This document shows positions 1 through 9,045 of a stretch of DNA of 64,000 nucleotides, piece after piece. Source of the stretch: Agriotes lineatus (lineage: Eukaryota; Arthropoda; Insecta; Coleoptera; Elateridae); NCBI GenBank assembly GCA_940337035.1, contig CALNHX010003558.1, positions 82,898 to 146,897 on the forward strand, given 5' to 3'. Positions within the stretch are counted from its first letter, which is position 1, and each line of letters opens with the position of its first letter. A program made the translations under genes and the position numbers. The notes below the pieces were generated by a model, which ran no database searches, was not told where the DNA came from, and was given only the letters and a program-made list of their open reading frames with translations.

Positions 1-637
1 CTTCCACTTCGATGTCGCACTTTACTATAGAACTCGCAAACGTTAACACTTCCACCATACACGCAGTCTTTTCAGAGTTCTCCTCCAGCTGATCCACTAC
101 AGACCATACATTTACTAAACAGTCTCCACAAAGGTTTGCCACACCCTTCACTATCTCTTTATAGAAACTCTCAAAGTGTAACGCTTTTAATTGTGCGAAT
201 CGCGCTTCCACGAGTTTCTGCAAGCGCCACAGTTCTTCTACAGTTTCGCTAGCTAAACGCACCTCTGACAAGCCCACTTCCTCCAATTTGATTATTTTCC
301 TTGTCTGGATCGCTTCAAATACAATCCTCTTCTTTCCTATTTCTAGAGCTGGCCACTCACCGTCGAGAGAATAGAAGTAGTTGGAAATCACTCCTTGATT
401 TGCAATTAGGGCTGTCCACTCCCATTCATTTAACTGCACCCAGTCATTTTTGGCACCCCGTATTATAATACTTGGGTTAAATTGCGAACTCCAATCAAAC
501 CCTACACTCACGTACTTAGAACTTGATTTATTTAATTTGTACGTCCTGCTATTCAGAAGTTCTGGACAGAGCAGTGGTTGCGGCTTTCTTGCTTTATTAC
601 TCTGAACTACCTCGATAGCTTTCAACAAGGCTTCCAT
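1..637 (-). CDS. conserved Maverick protein, 220-aa family (C-terminus cut by window edge)
   Basis: The start ATG is at 637 and 212 codons are visible; the intact copy at 47415-48077 has 220, so only about eight residues are missing. I do not recognise a named domain. The middle carries strand-forming segments with many tryptophans (WVQLNEWEW) followed by NYFYS; the C-terminal third is helical with several cysteines. A pattern of this kind recalls arthropod Maverick proteins of unknown role. A loose likeness to PC4-type single-strand DNA-binding domains is speculation. An ATAAAAG-like TATA element lies upstream, as in copy 2. Confidence 0.75.
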   Translation of the reverse strand, partial: MEALLKAIEVVQSNKARKPQPLLCPELLNSRTYKLNKSSSKYVSVGFDWSSQFNPSIIIRGAKNDWVQLNEWEWTALIANQGVISNYFYSLDGEWPALEIGKKRIVFEAIQTRKIIKLEEVGLSEVRLASETVEELWRLQKLVEARFAQLKALHFESFYKEIVKGVANLCGDCLVNVWSVVDQLEENSEKTACMVEVLTFASSIVKCDIEVE

Positions 638-755
638 TTCTGCACGACTATCGGATGCTACTACCCTTGCAGACTCTTCTACGCGCTTTTATTTTCACAT
701 TTCCAAGGTTACATGTGGTAGGAGGTGACCGTAAACGCTGACCTTGAAGTCATGT

Positions 756-1154
756 TTACTGCACTACCTTTTTGGACTCAACAATTATGGGAACCTTGAG
801 TTGAAATTCCACATATAACATATTTGGCTTGACTGCCCAAAATTTTAGCATATCACCCTTTTTTAATGTCTTCCCGATCATTTCGTGTAATTTATATGAT
901 CCCAACCTGTTGATATAAATTTCGGTATTTTCGGGATAAAGTAAGACTTTTGTTATTTCAGCTTCACGGAAGGGAATAGTATATTCGATGTCACCATGCG
1001 CTAGGATGTACCATCTATCATCATTGACGGCAATGGATACTAGTTGTAAATCTCGTTCATAATATAAAGGCTCGCTTAGCTCTTCAACCACAAACACCTG
1101 CGGGTGTGACGTGGAATTCGCATGCATATGTTTGCCAAATTTATCGATAGGCAT
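756..1154 (-). CDS. MPIDKFG-family protein, copy-1 allele (132 aa)
   Basis: Unknown function; the protein begins MPIDKFGKH and ends with a conserved G-x-TL-[KR]-[KR]-GD-x-LKF block followed by a YVEFQLKVPI strand, both shared with the protein at 54696-55091. It looks like a small all-beta protein without membrane segment. Compared with the other copy at 46899-47297 it differs at 10 of 132 residues, while neighbouring genes differ at 0-4. By reading the DNA I count 10 replacement and 2 silent changes, all in the distal two thirds. A TATAAG element lies upstream on the minus strand (1202-1207). Confidence 0.8.
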   Translation of the reverse strand: MPIDKFGKHMHANSTSHPQVFVVEELSEPLYYERDLQLVSIAVNDDRWYILAHGDIEYTIPFREAEITKVLLYPENTEIYINRLGSYKLHEMIGKTLKKGDMLKFWAVKPNMLYVEFQLKVPIIVESKKVVQ

Positions 1155-1275
1155 TACTCAAGCGTCGAACTAGATATGAATACCGAAAGCGTGGGCTTCT
1201 ACTTATAAAATATCAATAATCATAGACGTCGCTAGGAGTGTAATAAAAAACACAGACCCCTTTATATACATATAT

Positions 1276-1587
1276 TTAATTAAGCCAACAATAAGTAATA
1301 TACACTACATCCCCATCTGCTAGCCGAGCGAGAAAGCGCTGGATGGGGACCTCTACATGCCGCCGCCACCACAGGAATGGGTCACCCTCGTATGTGGTGG
1401 GTAGCGTCCTCAGGAGGGTCGACTGCCATAGGCGCTCGCTTCCAAGACTCATGGAATAGTCTATTGTTACGGCAGCCTGGAGTTGACGAGCTGATGGAGG
1501 TCGCGGTTCGGAGGTGATGAAGTATTCAAACTCCTTGTAAAATGTGGGAGCATCTTCAAAGAGCGCATCAACAACAATATCAGGCAT
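1276..1587 (-). CDS. unknown 103-aa protein, paralogue of the divergent neighbour
   Basis: No recognised domain. It shares with the protein encoded at 1756-2049 the pattern FY-x2-F, S-x-R-x-LQA-x-VT, a T-x-LRT-x-P segment, a WW pair and the ending DG-x-V-x-YITY-x-W, so the two are diverged duplicates in opposite orientation. It differs at one residue from copy 2 (46467-46778). A minus-strand TATAAAG box at 1621-1627 sits about 34 bases before the ATG, making the 168-bp gap a divergent promoter. Confidence 0.8.
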   Translation of the reverse strand: MPDIVVDALFEDAPTFYKEFEYFITSEPRPPSARQLQAAVTIDYSMSLGSERLWQSTLLRTLPTTYEGDPFLWWRRHVEVPIQRFLARLADGDVVYITYCWLN

Positions 1588-1620
1588 GATGACTGGTAGC
1601 CGTGGTGGAAAAACGTTACG

Positions 1621-1627
1621 CTTTATA
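1621..1627 (-). promoter_or_regulatory. TATA box for the 103-aa gene (copy 1)
   Basis: TATAAAG on the minus strand, about 34 bases upstream of the ATG at 1587. The same box is present in copy 2 (46427-46433). Confidence 0.6.
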
Positions 1628-1755
1628 TGTGAATCTCAAGGTAAGACCCTTGACCTTCTACGTTCCCATCCTTGACTACGCTCCTATATTAAGTTGCCTG
1701 TTTTCTGTAACAGTCATCATAATCCTCCAGCACCTACCATAATCATCAAGCAGCT

Positions 1756-2049
1756 ATGACGACTAACTTTAAGAATGCAGAACAATTTTACCGTCATTTT
1801 CGTCGGTTTTTGGCTAGTTGCCCTCCAGCATCCTCTCAACGGTCTCTCCAGGCAGTGGTCACAATGGAGTACGCCTTGAACCTACAAGGAGAGACCCTAG
1901 CGGAGACGACCACCTTACGGACGTGGCCTGCAGTCTTCGACGGATCGTCAGCTGTGTGGTGGCAGACCAACATCTTCAAGCCAGTGGACCGGTACCTAGG
2001 CCTACTGGAGGATGGGGAAGTTACATATATAACATATACTTGGAAATAA
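1756..2049 (+). CDS. unknown 97-aa protein, paralogue of the divergent neighbour
   Basis: Starts at ATG 1756 and ends TAA 2047-2049. The stop codon is embedded in an AATAAA poly(A) signal (2045-2050), so the 3' UTR is very short. The protein is soluble with no signal peptide, and ends YITYTWK, matching the paralogue's YITYCW ending. Copy 2 (46005-46298) differs at two residues. The function is unknown; a small virion or host-interaction protein is possible from its place beside the BIR gene. Confidence 0.8.
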   Translation: MTTNFKNAEQFYRHFRRFLASCPPASSQRSLQAVVTMEYALNLQGETLAETTTLRTWPAVFDGSSAVWWQTNIFKPVDRYLGLLEDGEVTYITYTWK

Positions 2050-2097
2050 ATATATTTAGAAATATTTCTGTGGTTTTATTTTAAAGTTTCGAGATTG

Positions 2098-2123
2098 TGA
2101 CCTTGAATTGTAGAATATAAAAC
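2098..2123 (+). promoter_or_regulatory. promoter of the BIR gene: TATA box plus nuclear-receptor half-site
   Basis: TATAAAAC at 2116-2123 lies about 33 bases before the BIR ATG at 2156, leaving a short 5' UTR. Immediately upstream, TGACCTTGA (2098-2106) is an exact FTZ-F1/ERR-type extended half-site in reverse. Both elements are retained in copy 2. Confidence 0.5.
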
Positions 2124-2155
2124 TTTCACAAACGTGTGCGTAGTTAGTTGCCATC

Positions 2156-2536
2156 ATGAGCTCAGAACCTCGACATCCAGAATTTGGGAGCTACTCCAAA
2201 CGGCTACGAACATTCGGCGATTGGAGTCGAGGTCAAACTCCAGAATCGCTAGCAGGTGCCGGTTTCTTTTGCATCAGCGACACGATTAATTGCGTACAGT
2301 GTTTCCACTGCGGAGTTCAAATTTCTGGCTGGGAGCGCAATGACAAACCCCTATCTGAACACCTCCGTTGGTCACCCAACTGCAAAATTGCCAAGGTCTA
2401 CCAGCAAATACAAACCATCGAAGACTTGACTTATCAACTTTTCGATGCGTTGCATTTATCCCGAGGAGTAGATGTGGCTGGCAACAATGGAACGGGTGTA
2501 GCCGACAAAACAAAAGGTTGCTGTTGTCATAAGTGA
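2156..2536 (+). CDS. single-BIR inhibitor-of-apoptosis protein
   Basis: Predicted cytoplasmic apoptosis inhibitor of 126 aa. The BIR domain covers about residues 14-80: the opening R-x-x-TF-x-x-W, the LA-x-AGFF block, then the zinc ligands C49, C52, H69 and C76 in the standard CxxC...H...C spacing. There is no RING, so it is shorter than baculovirus IAPs and more like a lone BIR module. The tail ends in consecutive cysteines (KGCCCHK), which could be lipidated; that is inference. The stop TGA shares its last base with the ATG of the next gene (TGATG, 2534-2538). Four residues differ from copy 2, none of them a zinc ligand. Confidence 0.9.
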   Translation: MSSEPRHPEFGSYSKRLRTFGDWSRGQTPESLAGAGFFCISDTINCVQCFHCGVQISGWERNDKPLSEHLRWSPNCKIAKVYQQIQTIEDLTYQLFDALHLSRGVDVAGNNGTGVADKTKGCCCHK

Positions 2537-3012
2537 TGCAAAGTGCGGCGCCAAACCATTCACTAGTTGCCATCGACTTGTTGAACATGCTACCAATACA
2601 ATTTTTGGTTGCTCTCGCTGCAGTTCATGATGGGATTCTCTACGTCCTTCAACCGCCGCGGTGCAGTTCAGCTTCTTTCGCCTACAATGATGGAGTGCAC
2701 AACGTGACGTGGCGTAAAATGGATACCAGTTCCTTGACAACTATTTCCGTTTTTAAAATACAAGTGAACAACTTTACTGAACATAACGTTTTAACGTTCA
2801 AGATAAAATACCATTTCCCTTCATATGCGGTAGATACGAATTGGCAAACGATTTTGCTAAAAAATAAACCTGATGTCTTGAAGAAGCTGCTCTCGCCCGC
2901 GGATAATTCCTGCTGTATATCTACTATTGTTTTAAGCACTATTTTATTCGCTCTAATGTGTATGTCTGTAACGTATTTCTTAATCTGTTGGTATTATAAT
3001 CATTTAGTCTAG
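2536..3012 (+). CDS. predicted single-pass membrane glycoprotein
   Basis: 158 aa from the ATG at 2536, which overlaps the BIR stop codon by one base. No family is recognised. An N-terminal hydrophobic stretch (about residues 13-38) may act as a signal or anchor. The middle has NVT and NFT sequons. A strongly hydrophobic C-terminal segment (about 126-152, rich in I, L, C and F) predicts a membrane anchor with a very short tail. The start is chosen at ATG rather than the preceding in-frame GTG because the TGATG junction is identical in copy 2, where the protein sequence is identical. Confidence 0.75.
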   Translation: MQSAAPNHSLVAIDLLNMLPIQFLVALAAVHDGILYVLQPPRCSSASFAYNDGVHNVTWRKMDTSSLTTISVFKIQVNNFTEHNVLTFKIKYHFPSYAVDTNWQTILLKNKPDVLKKLLSPADNSCCISTIVLSTILFALMCMSVTYFLICWYYNHLV

Positions 3013-3105
3013 CCACTACTGTAATTACTCTTTGTATGTGCATCTTAAATATAACTTTTTTATTAAATTATGTGTATCCTGGATGAGTAACCAAATATTC
3101 TATCC
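3013..3105. other. 3' end of the BIR/membrane-protein transcript
   Basis: Short AT-rich spacer with a TATTAAA run at about 3060-3067 that could serve as a poly(A) signal. No other gene seen. Confidence 0.35.
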
Positions 3106-3189
3106 GACTCGATGGTCTAGAGGTAAAGATACCCTCGGCTGCAGATTGCAGATATACAGGGAGACCTAGGTTCGAATCCTAGTCGAGTC
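3106..3189 (+). tRNA. tRNA-like gene, isotype unassigned
   Basis: 84 nt. The acceptor stem is perfect (GACTCGA/TCGAGTC, 7 bp), the T arm is perfect (CTAGG-TTCGAAT-CCTAG), and the D arm pairs (GTCT/AGAT). Box A (TGGTCTAGAGG) and box B (GGTTCGAATCC) match Pol III consensus. The anticodon domain is about 12 nt too long and no 7-nt loop with U33 can be placed; it contains the small hairpin CTGCA-GAT-TGCAG. It may carry an intron or be a tRNA-like RNA that is not used in translation. Identical in copy 2 (44840-44923). Confidence 0.65.
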
Positions 3190-3194
3190 ATAAT

Positions 3195-3239
3195 TTAGAC
3201 ATGAAGTATCCTAGGCGTTTACTTCATGCCTAATTTTTT
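3195..3239 (+). ncRNA. hairpin plus T6 Pol III terminator directly after the tRNA-like gene
   Basis: The arms CATGAAGTA (3200-3208) and TACTTCATG (3220-3228) pair perfectly around an 11-nt loop. TTAG/CTAA extends the stem past one A-C mismatch, giving 13 bp. TTTTTT at 3234-3239 follows at once. A Pol III transcript from the tRNA-like promoter would therefore contain the tRNA fold plus this hairpin. The same unit is base-for-base identical in copy 2. Confidence 0.6.
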
Positions 3240-3314
3240 AAATAAATATGTTAAGCGCAGTCTGTTCTAAGCACTACTTAGCTCTTTCTATGCCCTTGGC
3301 CGTAAACGCGATCT

Positions 3315-3483
3315 TGACCTTGAATTTTTTTAAAGTAGCCTCAACCTCGAACGCGGGTTTGACCTTGAACGTGGCCTCGCTCCGAACGTGGCCTCACTTC
3401 GAACATGACCTTGGGCTTGCACGTGGCCTCGCCTTGCATGTGACCTTGGGCTTGAACGTGGCCTTGCCTTGAACTCAAGGTCA
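3315..3483. promoter_or_regulatory. cluster of FTZ-F1/ERR-type half-sites in the element terminus
   Basis: Five matches to YCAAGGTCA on either strand: TGACCTTGA at 3315-3323 and 3360-3368, TGACCTTGG at 3406-3414 and 3441-3449, and TCAAGGTCA at 3475-3483. They lie in a degenerate short repeat built on CTTGAACGTGGCCTCG. Copy 2 has four such sites. Function is inferred from the motif only. Confidence 0.45.
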
Positions 3484-3525
3484 AGTGGTGGGGGGAGGTT
3501 CCAGAACCATCCACTTCCCTCTACT

Positions 3526-4991
3526 GATGGGATGGGATGGGATGGGATGGGATGGGATGGGATGGGATGGGATGGGATGGGATGGGATAAGATGGGATGG
3601 GATGGGATGGGATGGGATGGGATGGGATGGGATGGGATGAGATGGGATAAGATGGAATGGGATGGGATAGGATGGAATGGGATGGGATGGGATGTGATAG
3701 GATTAGATGTGATGGGATGGGAAAGGATGGAATGGGATGGGATAGAATGGGGTGGGATGGGATGGGAAAGGATGGAATGGGATGGGATGGGATGGGATGG
3801 AATTAGATGGGATGGGATGGGAAAGGATGGGATGGGATGGGATGGGATGGGATGGGATGGGTTGGGATGGGATGGGGTGGGATGGGAAGGGATGGGATGG
3901 GATGGGATAAGATTGGATGGAATGGGATGGGATGGGATAGGATGTGATGGGATGGGATGGAATGGGATGGGATGGGATGGGATAGGATGGGATGGGATGG
4001 GATGGGATGGGATGGGATGGAATGGGATGGGATGGGATGGGATAAGATTGGATGGAATGGGATGGGATGGGATGGGATGTGATGGGATGGGATGGGATGG
4101 GATGGGATGGGATGGGATGGAATGGGATGGGATGGGATAGGATGGGATGGGATGGGATGGGATGGGATGGGATGGGATGGGATGGGATGGGATGGGATGG
4201 GATGGGATAGGATGGGATGGGATGGGATGGGATGGGATGGGATGGGATGGAATGGGATGGGATGGGATAGGATGGGATGGGAAGGGATGGGAAGGGATGG
4301 GATGGAATGGGATGGGATGGGATGGGATAGGATGGGATGGGATGGGATGGGATGGGATGGGATGGGATGGAATGGGATGGGATGGGATAGGATGGGATGG
4401 GAAGGGATGGGATGGGATGGGATTGGGTGGGATGGGATGGGATGGGATGGGATGGGATGGGATGGGATGGGATGGGATGGGATGGGATGGAATGGGATGG
4501 GATGGGATGGGATAGGATGGGATAGGATGGGATGGGAAAGGATGGAATGGGATGGGATGAAATGGGATGGAATTAGATGGGATGGGATGGAAAATAATGG
4601 GATGGGATGGGATGGAATGGGATGGGATGGGATGGGATGAGAAAGGTTGGGATGGGATGGGATGGGATGGGATGGGATGGGATGGGATGGGATAGGATGG
4701 GATGGGATGGGATGGGATGGGATGGGATGGGATGGGATGGGATGGGATGGGATGGGATGGGATGAAATGGGATGAGATGGGATGGGATGGGATGGGATGG
4801 GATTGGATGGGATGGGATGGGATGGGATGGGATGGGATGAGATGGGATGGGATGGGATGGGATGGGATGGGATGGGATATGATGGGATGGGATGGGATGG
4901 GATGGGATGGGATGGGATGGGATAAGATGGGATGGGATGGGATGAAATGGGATGGGATGGGATGGGATATGATGGGATGGGATGGGATGGG
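3526..4991. repeat. (GATGG)n pentanucleotide satellite, about 1.47 kb
   Basis: Near-perfect 5-bp repeat reading GGGAT on the plus strand, with scattered substitutions such as GATAG, AATGG and GATTA. Period 5 leaves several frames open on both strands, so long apparent proteins here (Ile-Pro-Ser-His type) are artefacts. GGG runs separated by AT give strong G-quadruplex potential. It begins exactly at the end of Maverick copy 1. Confidence 0.95.
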
Positions 4992-7013
4992 ATGCGATAC
5001 GATTAGATGCCATGCGGTGCGATACGATGAGATGCGATGCGATGCGATGCAATGCGATGCGTTGCGATACGATGCGATGCGATGCGATGCGATAAAATGT
5101 AATGAGATGCAATGCGAAGCGATGCGATGCGATGCGATGCAATGCGATGCGTTGCTATACGATGCGATGCGATGCGATGCGATGAGATGCGATGCAAAGC
5201 AGTGCGATGCGGTGCGATGAGATCCAATGCGAAACGGTGCGATGCGATGCGAGGCGATGTGATGCGTTGCGATGCGATGCGATGCGATGCGATGCGATGC
5301 GATGCGATGCGATGCGATGCGATGCGATACGATTAGATGCCATGCGGTGCGATACGATGCAATGCGATGCGATAAGATGCGATGAGATGCGATGAGATGC
5401 GATGCGTTGCGATCCGATGCGATGCGATGCGATGCGTTGCGATACGATGCGATGCGATGCGATGGGATGCGATGCGTTGCGATGCGATGCGATGCGTTGC
5501 AATGCGATGCGATGCGAAGCAATGCGACGCGATGCGATGGGATGCGATGCGATGCGTTGCAATGCGTCGCGATGCGATGCGATGCGATGCGATGCGATGC
5601 GATGCGTTGCGAAGCAATGCGATGCGATGCGATGGGATGCGATGCGTTGCAATGCGTCGAGATGCGATGCGATGCGATGCGATGCGTTGCGAAGCAATGC
5701 GTCGCGATGCGATGCGATGCGATGCGATGCGATGCGATGCGTTGCTATGCGTTGAAATGCGTCGCGATGCGATGCGATGCGATGCGATGCGATGCGATGC
5801 GTTGCGAAGCAATGCGATGCGATGCGATGGGATGCGATGCGTTACGATGCGATGCGATGAGATGCGATGCAACGTTATGCAATCCGATGCGATGCGATGA
5901 GATGCGATGCGTTGCGAAGCAATGCGATGCGATGCGATGGGATGCGATGCGATGCGTTGCAATGCGTCGCGATGCGATGCGATGCGATGCGATGCGATGC
6001 GATGCGTTGCTATGCGTTGCAATGCGTCGCGATGCGATGCGATGCGATGCGATGCGATGCGATGCGTTGCGAAGCAATGCGATGCAATGCGATGGGATGC
6101 GATGCGTTACGATGCGATGCGATGAGATGCGATGCAACGTTATGCAATCCGATGCGATGCGATGAGATGCGATGCGTTGCGAAGCAATGCGATGCAATGC
6201 GATGGGATGCGATGCGATGCGTTGCAATGCGTCGCGATGAGATGCGATGCGATGCGATGCGATGCGATGCGTTGCGAAGCAATGCGATGCGATGCGATGG
6301 GATGGGATGCGTTGCGATGCGATGCGATGAGATGCGATGCAACGTTATGCAATCCGATGCGATGCGATGAGATGCGATGCGTTGCGAAGCAATGCGATGC
6401 GATGCGATGGGATGCGATGCGTTGCAATGCGTCGCGATGCGATGCGATGCGATGCGATGCGATGCGTTGCGATGCGATGCGATGCGATGCGTTGCAATGC
6501 GTCGCGATGCGATGCGATGCGATGCGATGCGATGCGATGCGTTGCGAAGCAATGCGATGCGATGCGATTTGATGCGATGCGTTGCGATGCGATGCGATGA
6601 GATGCGATGCAACGTTATGCAATCCGATGCGATGCGATGAGATGCGATGCGTTGCGAAGCAATGCGATGCGATGCGATGGGATGCGATGCGTTGCGATGC
6701 GATGCGATGCGATGGGATGCGTTGCAATGCGATGCGTTGCTATACGATGCGATGCGATGCGATGCGATGAGATGCGATGCAAAGCAGTGCGATGCGGTGC
6801 GATGAGATCCAATGCGAAACGGTGCGATGCGATGCGATGGGATGCGATGCGTTGCGATGCGATGCGATGCGTTGCAATGCGATGCGTTGCTATACGATGC
6901 GATGCGATGCGATGCGATGAGATGCGATGCAAAGCAGTGCGATGCGGTGCGATGAGATCCAATGCGAAACGGTGCGATGCGATGCGAGGCAGTGCGATGC
7001 GTTGCGATGCGAT
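4992..7013. repeat. (GATGC)n pentanucleotide satellite, about 2.0 kb
   Basis: The array continues from (GATGG)n with a switch to GATGC, more heavily mutated. It has higher-order structure: an AACGTTATGCAATCC segment recurs near 5872, 6133, 6332 and 6612, and a longer variant containing GCAAAGCAGTGCGATGCGG recurs near 5194, 6779 and 6929. Open frames here are repeat artefacts. It ends inside a 273-bp satellite monomer at about 7013. Confidence 0.95.
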
Positions 7014-9045
7014 GCCATAATAGTAGTACAATAATTATCCACGTAGTTAATATTTACTGCAAAACGTGGTTTTCAAACGTTTTAAAGTACCTAAATGCTA
7101 AACTTTTAAACTTGAATTTTTAAGATGCAGGAAAATTTAAGTAGTAATATAAAGTTAGATTGATTCCAAATATACTATTGCAAAACCTATTAACACTGCT
7201 GTCAATTCTTAGCCAGTAATTGAACAACTGTTACTGTAGACGCGCTTACTCTGGCAATAATTATAATATTTAGGTCAGCAGTCGCCATAATAGTAGTACA
7301 ATAATTATCCACGTAGTTAATATTTACTGCAAAACGTGGTTTTCAGACGTTTTAACGTACCTAAATGCTAAACTTTTAAACTTGAATTTTTTAGATGCTG
7401 GAAATTTTAAACATTTGTAATATATGGTTAGATTGATTCCAAATATACTAGTGCAAAACCTATTAACACTGCTGTCAATTCTTAGCCAGTAATTGAACAA
7501 CTGTTACTGTAGACGCGCTTACTCTGGCAATAATTATAATATTTTGGTCAACAGTAGCCATAATGGTAGTACAATTTTTATCCACGTAGCTAATATTTAC
7601 TGCAAAACGTGGTTTTCAGACGTTTTAACTTACCTAAATGCTAAACTTTTAAACTTGAATTTTTTAGATGCTGGAAAATTTAAACATTAGTAATGGTTAG
7701 ATTGATTCCAAATCTACCATTGCAAAACCTATTAACACTGCTGTCAATTCTTAACCAGTAATTGAACAACTGTTAGTGTAGACGCGCTTACTCTGGCAAT
7801 AATTATAATATTTTGGTCAACAGTAGCCCTAATAGTAGTACAATAATTATCCACGTAGTTACTATTTACGACAAAACGTGGTTTTCAGACGTTTTAACGT
7901 ACCTAAATGCAAAACTTTTAAACTTAAATTTTTTAGATGTAGGAAAATTTAAACATTAGTAATATATGGTTAGATTGATTCCAAATATACTATTGCAAAA
8001 CCTATTAACACTGCTGTCAATTCTTAGCCAGTAATTGAACATCTGTTAGTGTAGACGCGCTTACTCTGGCAATAATTATAATATTTTGGCCAACTGTAGC
8101 CATAATAGTAGTACAATAATTATCCACGTAGTTAATATTTATTGCAAAACGTGGTTTTCAGACGTTTTAATGTAGCTAAATGCTAAACTTTTAAACTTGA
8201 ATTTTTTAGATGCATGAAAATTTAAACATTAGTAATATATGTTTAGATTGATTCCAAATATACTATTGCAAAACTTATTACCACCGCTGTCAATTCTTAG
8301 CCAGTAATTGAACAACTGTTACTGTAGACGCGCTTACTCTGGCAATAATTATAATATTTTGGTTAACAGTAGCCATAATGATAATACAATAATTATCCAC
8401 GTAGCTAATATTTACTGCAAAACGTGGTTTTCAGACGTTTTAACGTACCTAAATGCTAAACTTTAAAACTTGAATTTTTTAGATGCTGGAAAATTTAAAC
8501 ATTAGTAATATATGGTTACATTGATTCCAAATATACTATTGCAAAAACCTATTTAAACTGCTGTCAATTCTTAGCCAGTAATTGATCAACTGTTACTGTA
8601 GACGCGCTTACTCTGGCAATAATTATAATATTTAGGTCAACAGTAGCTATAATAGTAGTACAATAATTATCCACGTAGTTAATATTTACTGCAAAACGTG
8701 GTTTTCAAACGTTTTAAAGTACCTAAATGCTAAACTTTTAAACTTGAATTTTTTAGATGCAGGAAAATTTAAATAGTAATATAAAGTTAGATTGATTCCA
8801 AATATACTATTGCAAAACCTATTAACACTGCTGTCAATTCTTAGCCAGTAATTGAACAACTGTTACTGTAGACGCGCTTACTCTGGCAATAATTATAATA
8901 TTTAGGTCAGCAGTCGCCATAATAGTAGTACAATAATTATCCACGTAGTTAATATTTACTGCAAAACGTGGTTTTCAGACGTTTTAACGTACCTAAATGC
9001 TAAACTTTTAAACTTGAATTTTTTAGATGCTGGAAAATTTTAACA

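Larger units (their letters stand above)
1..3525 (-). mobile_element. Maverick/Polinton (adintovirus-like) copy 1, terminal part, runs off the left edge
   Basis: This segment is the inverted, near-identical counterpart of 44504-48051 (base 1 pairs with about 48051). It holds the same six genes, tRNA-like unit and GC-rich terminal segment. The outer end on the minus strand starts AGTAGAGGGAAG, the same as copy 2; 5'-AGT ends are usual for Mavericks. It stops abruptly against (GATGG)n at 3526. The rest of the element, including capsid, integrase and polymerase genes, would lie left of the window. Every gene visible here keeps an open frame, so the copy is recent. The far terminus and the target-site duplication cannot be checked. 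Confidence 0.85.

Noticed and set aside
3526..4991. Telomeric repeat
   Set aside because: GGGAT resembles telomere repeats but is interstitial, differs from the insect TTAGG unit, and is flanked by other satellites and a transposon.
3330..7031. Long open frames on both strands (up to 730 codons, Ile-Pro-Ser-His or Met-Arg-Cys-Asp types)
   Set aside because: They follow from a stop-free 5-bp repeat and occur in several frames at once; there is no non-repeat protein content.
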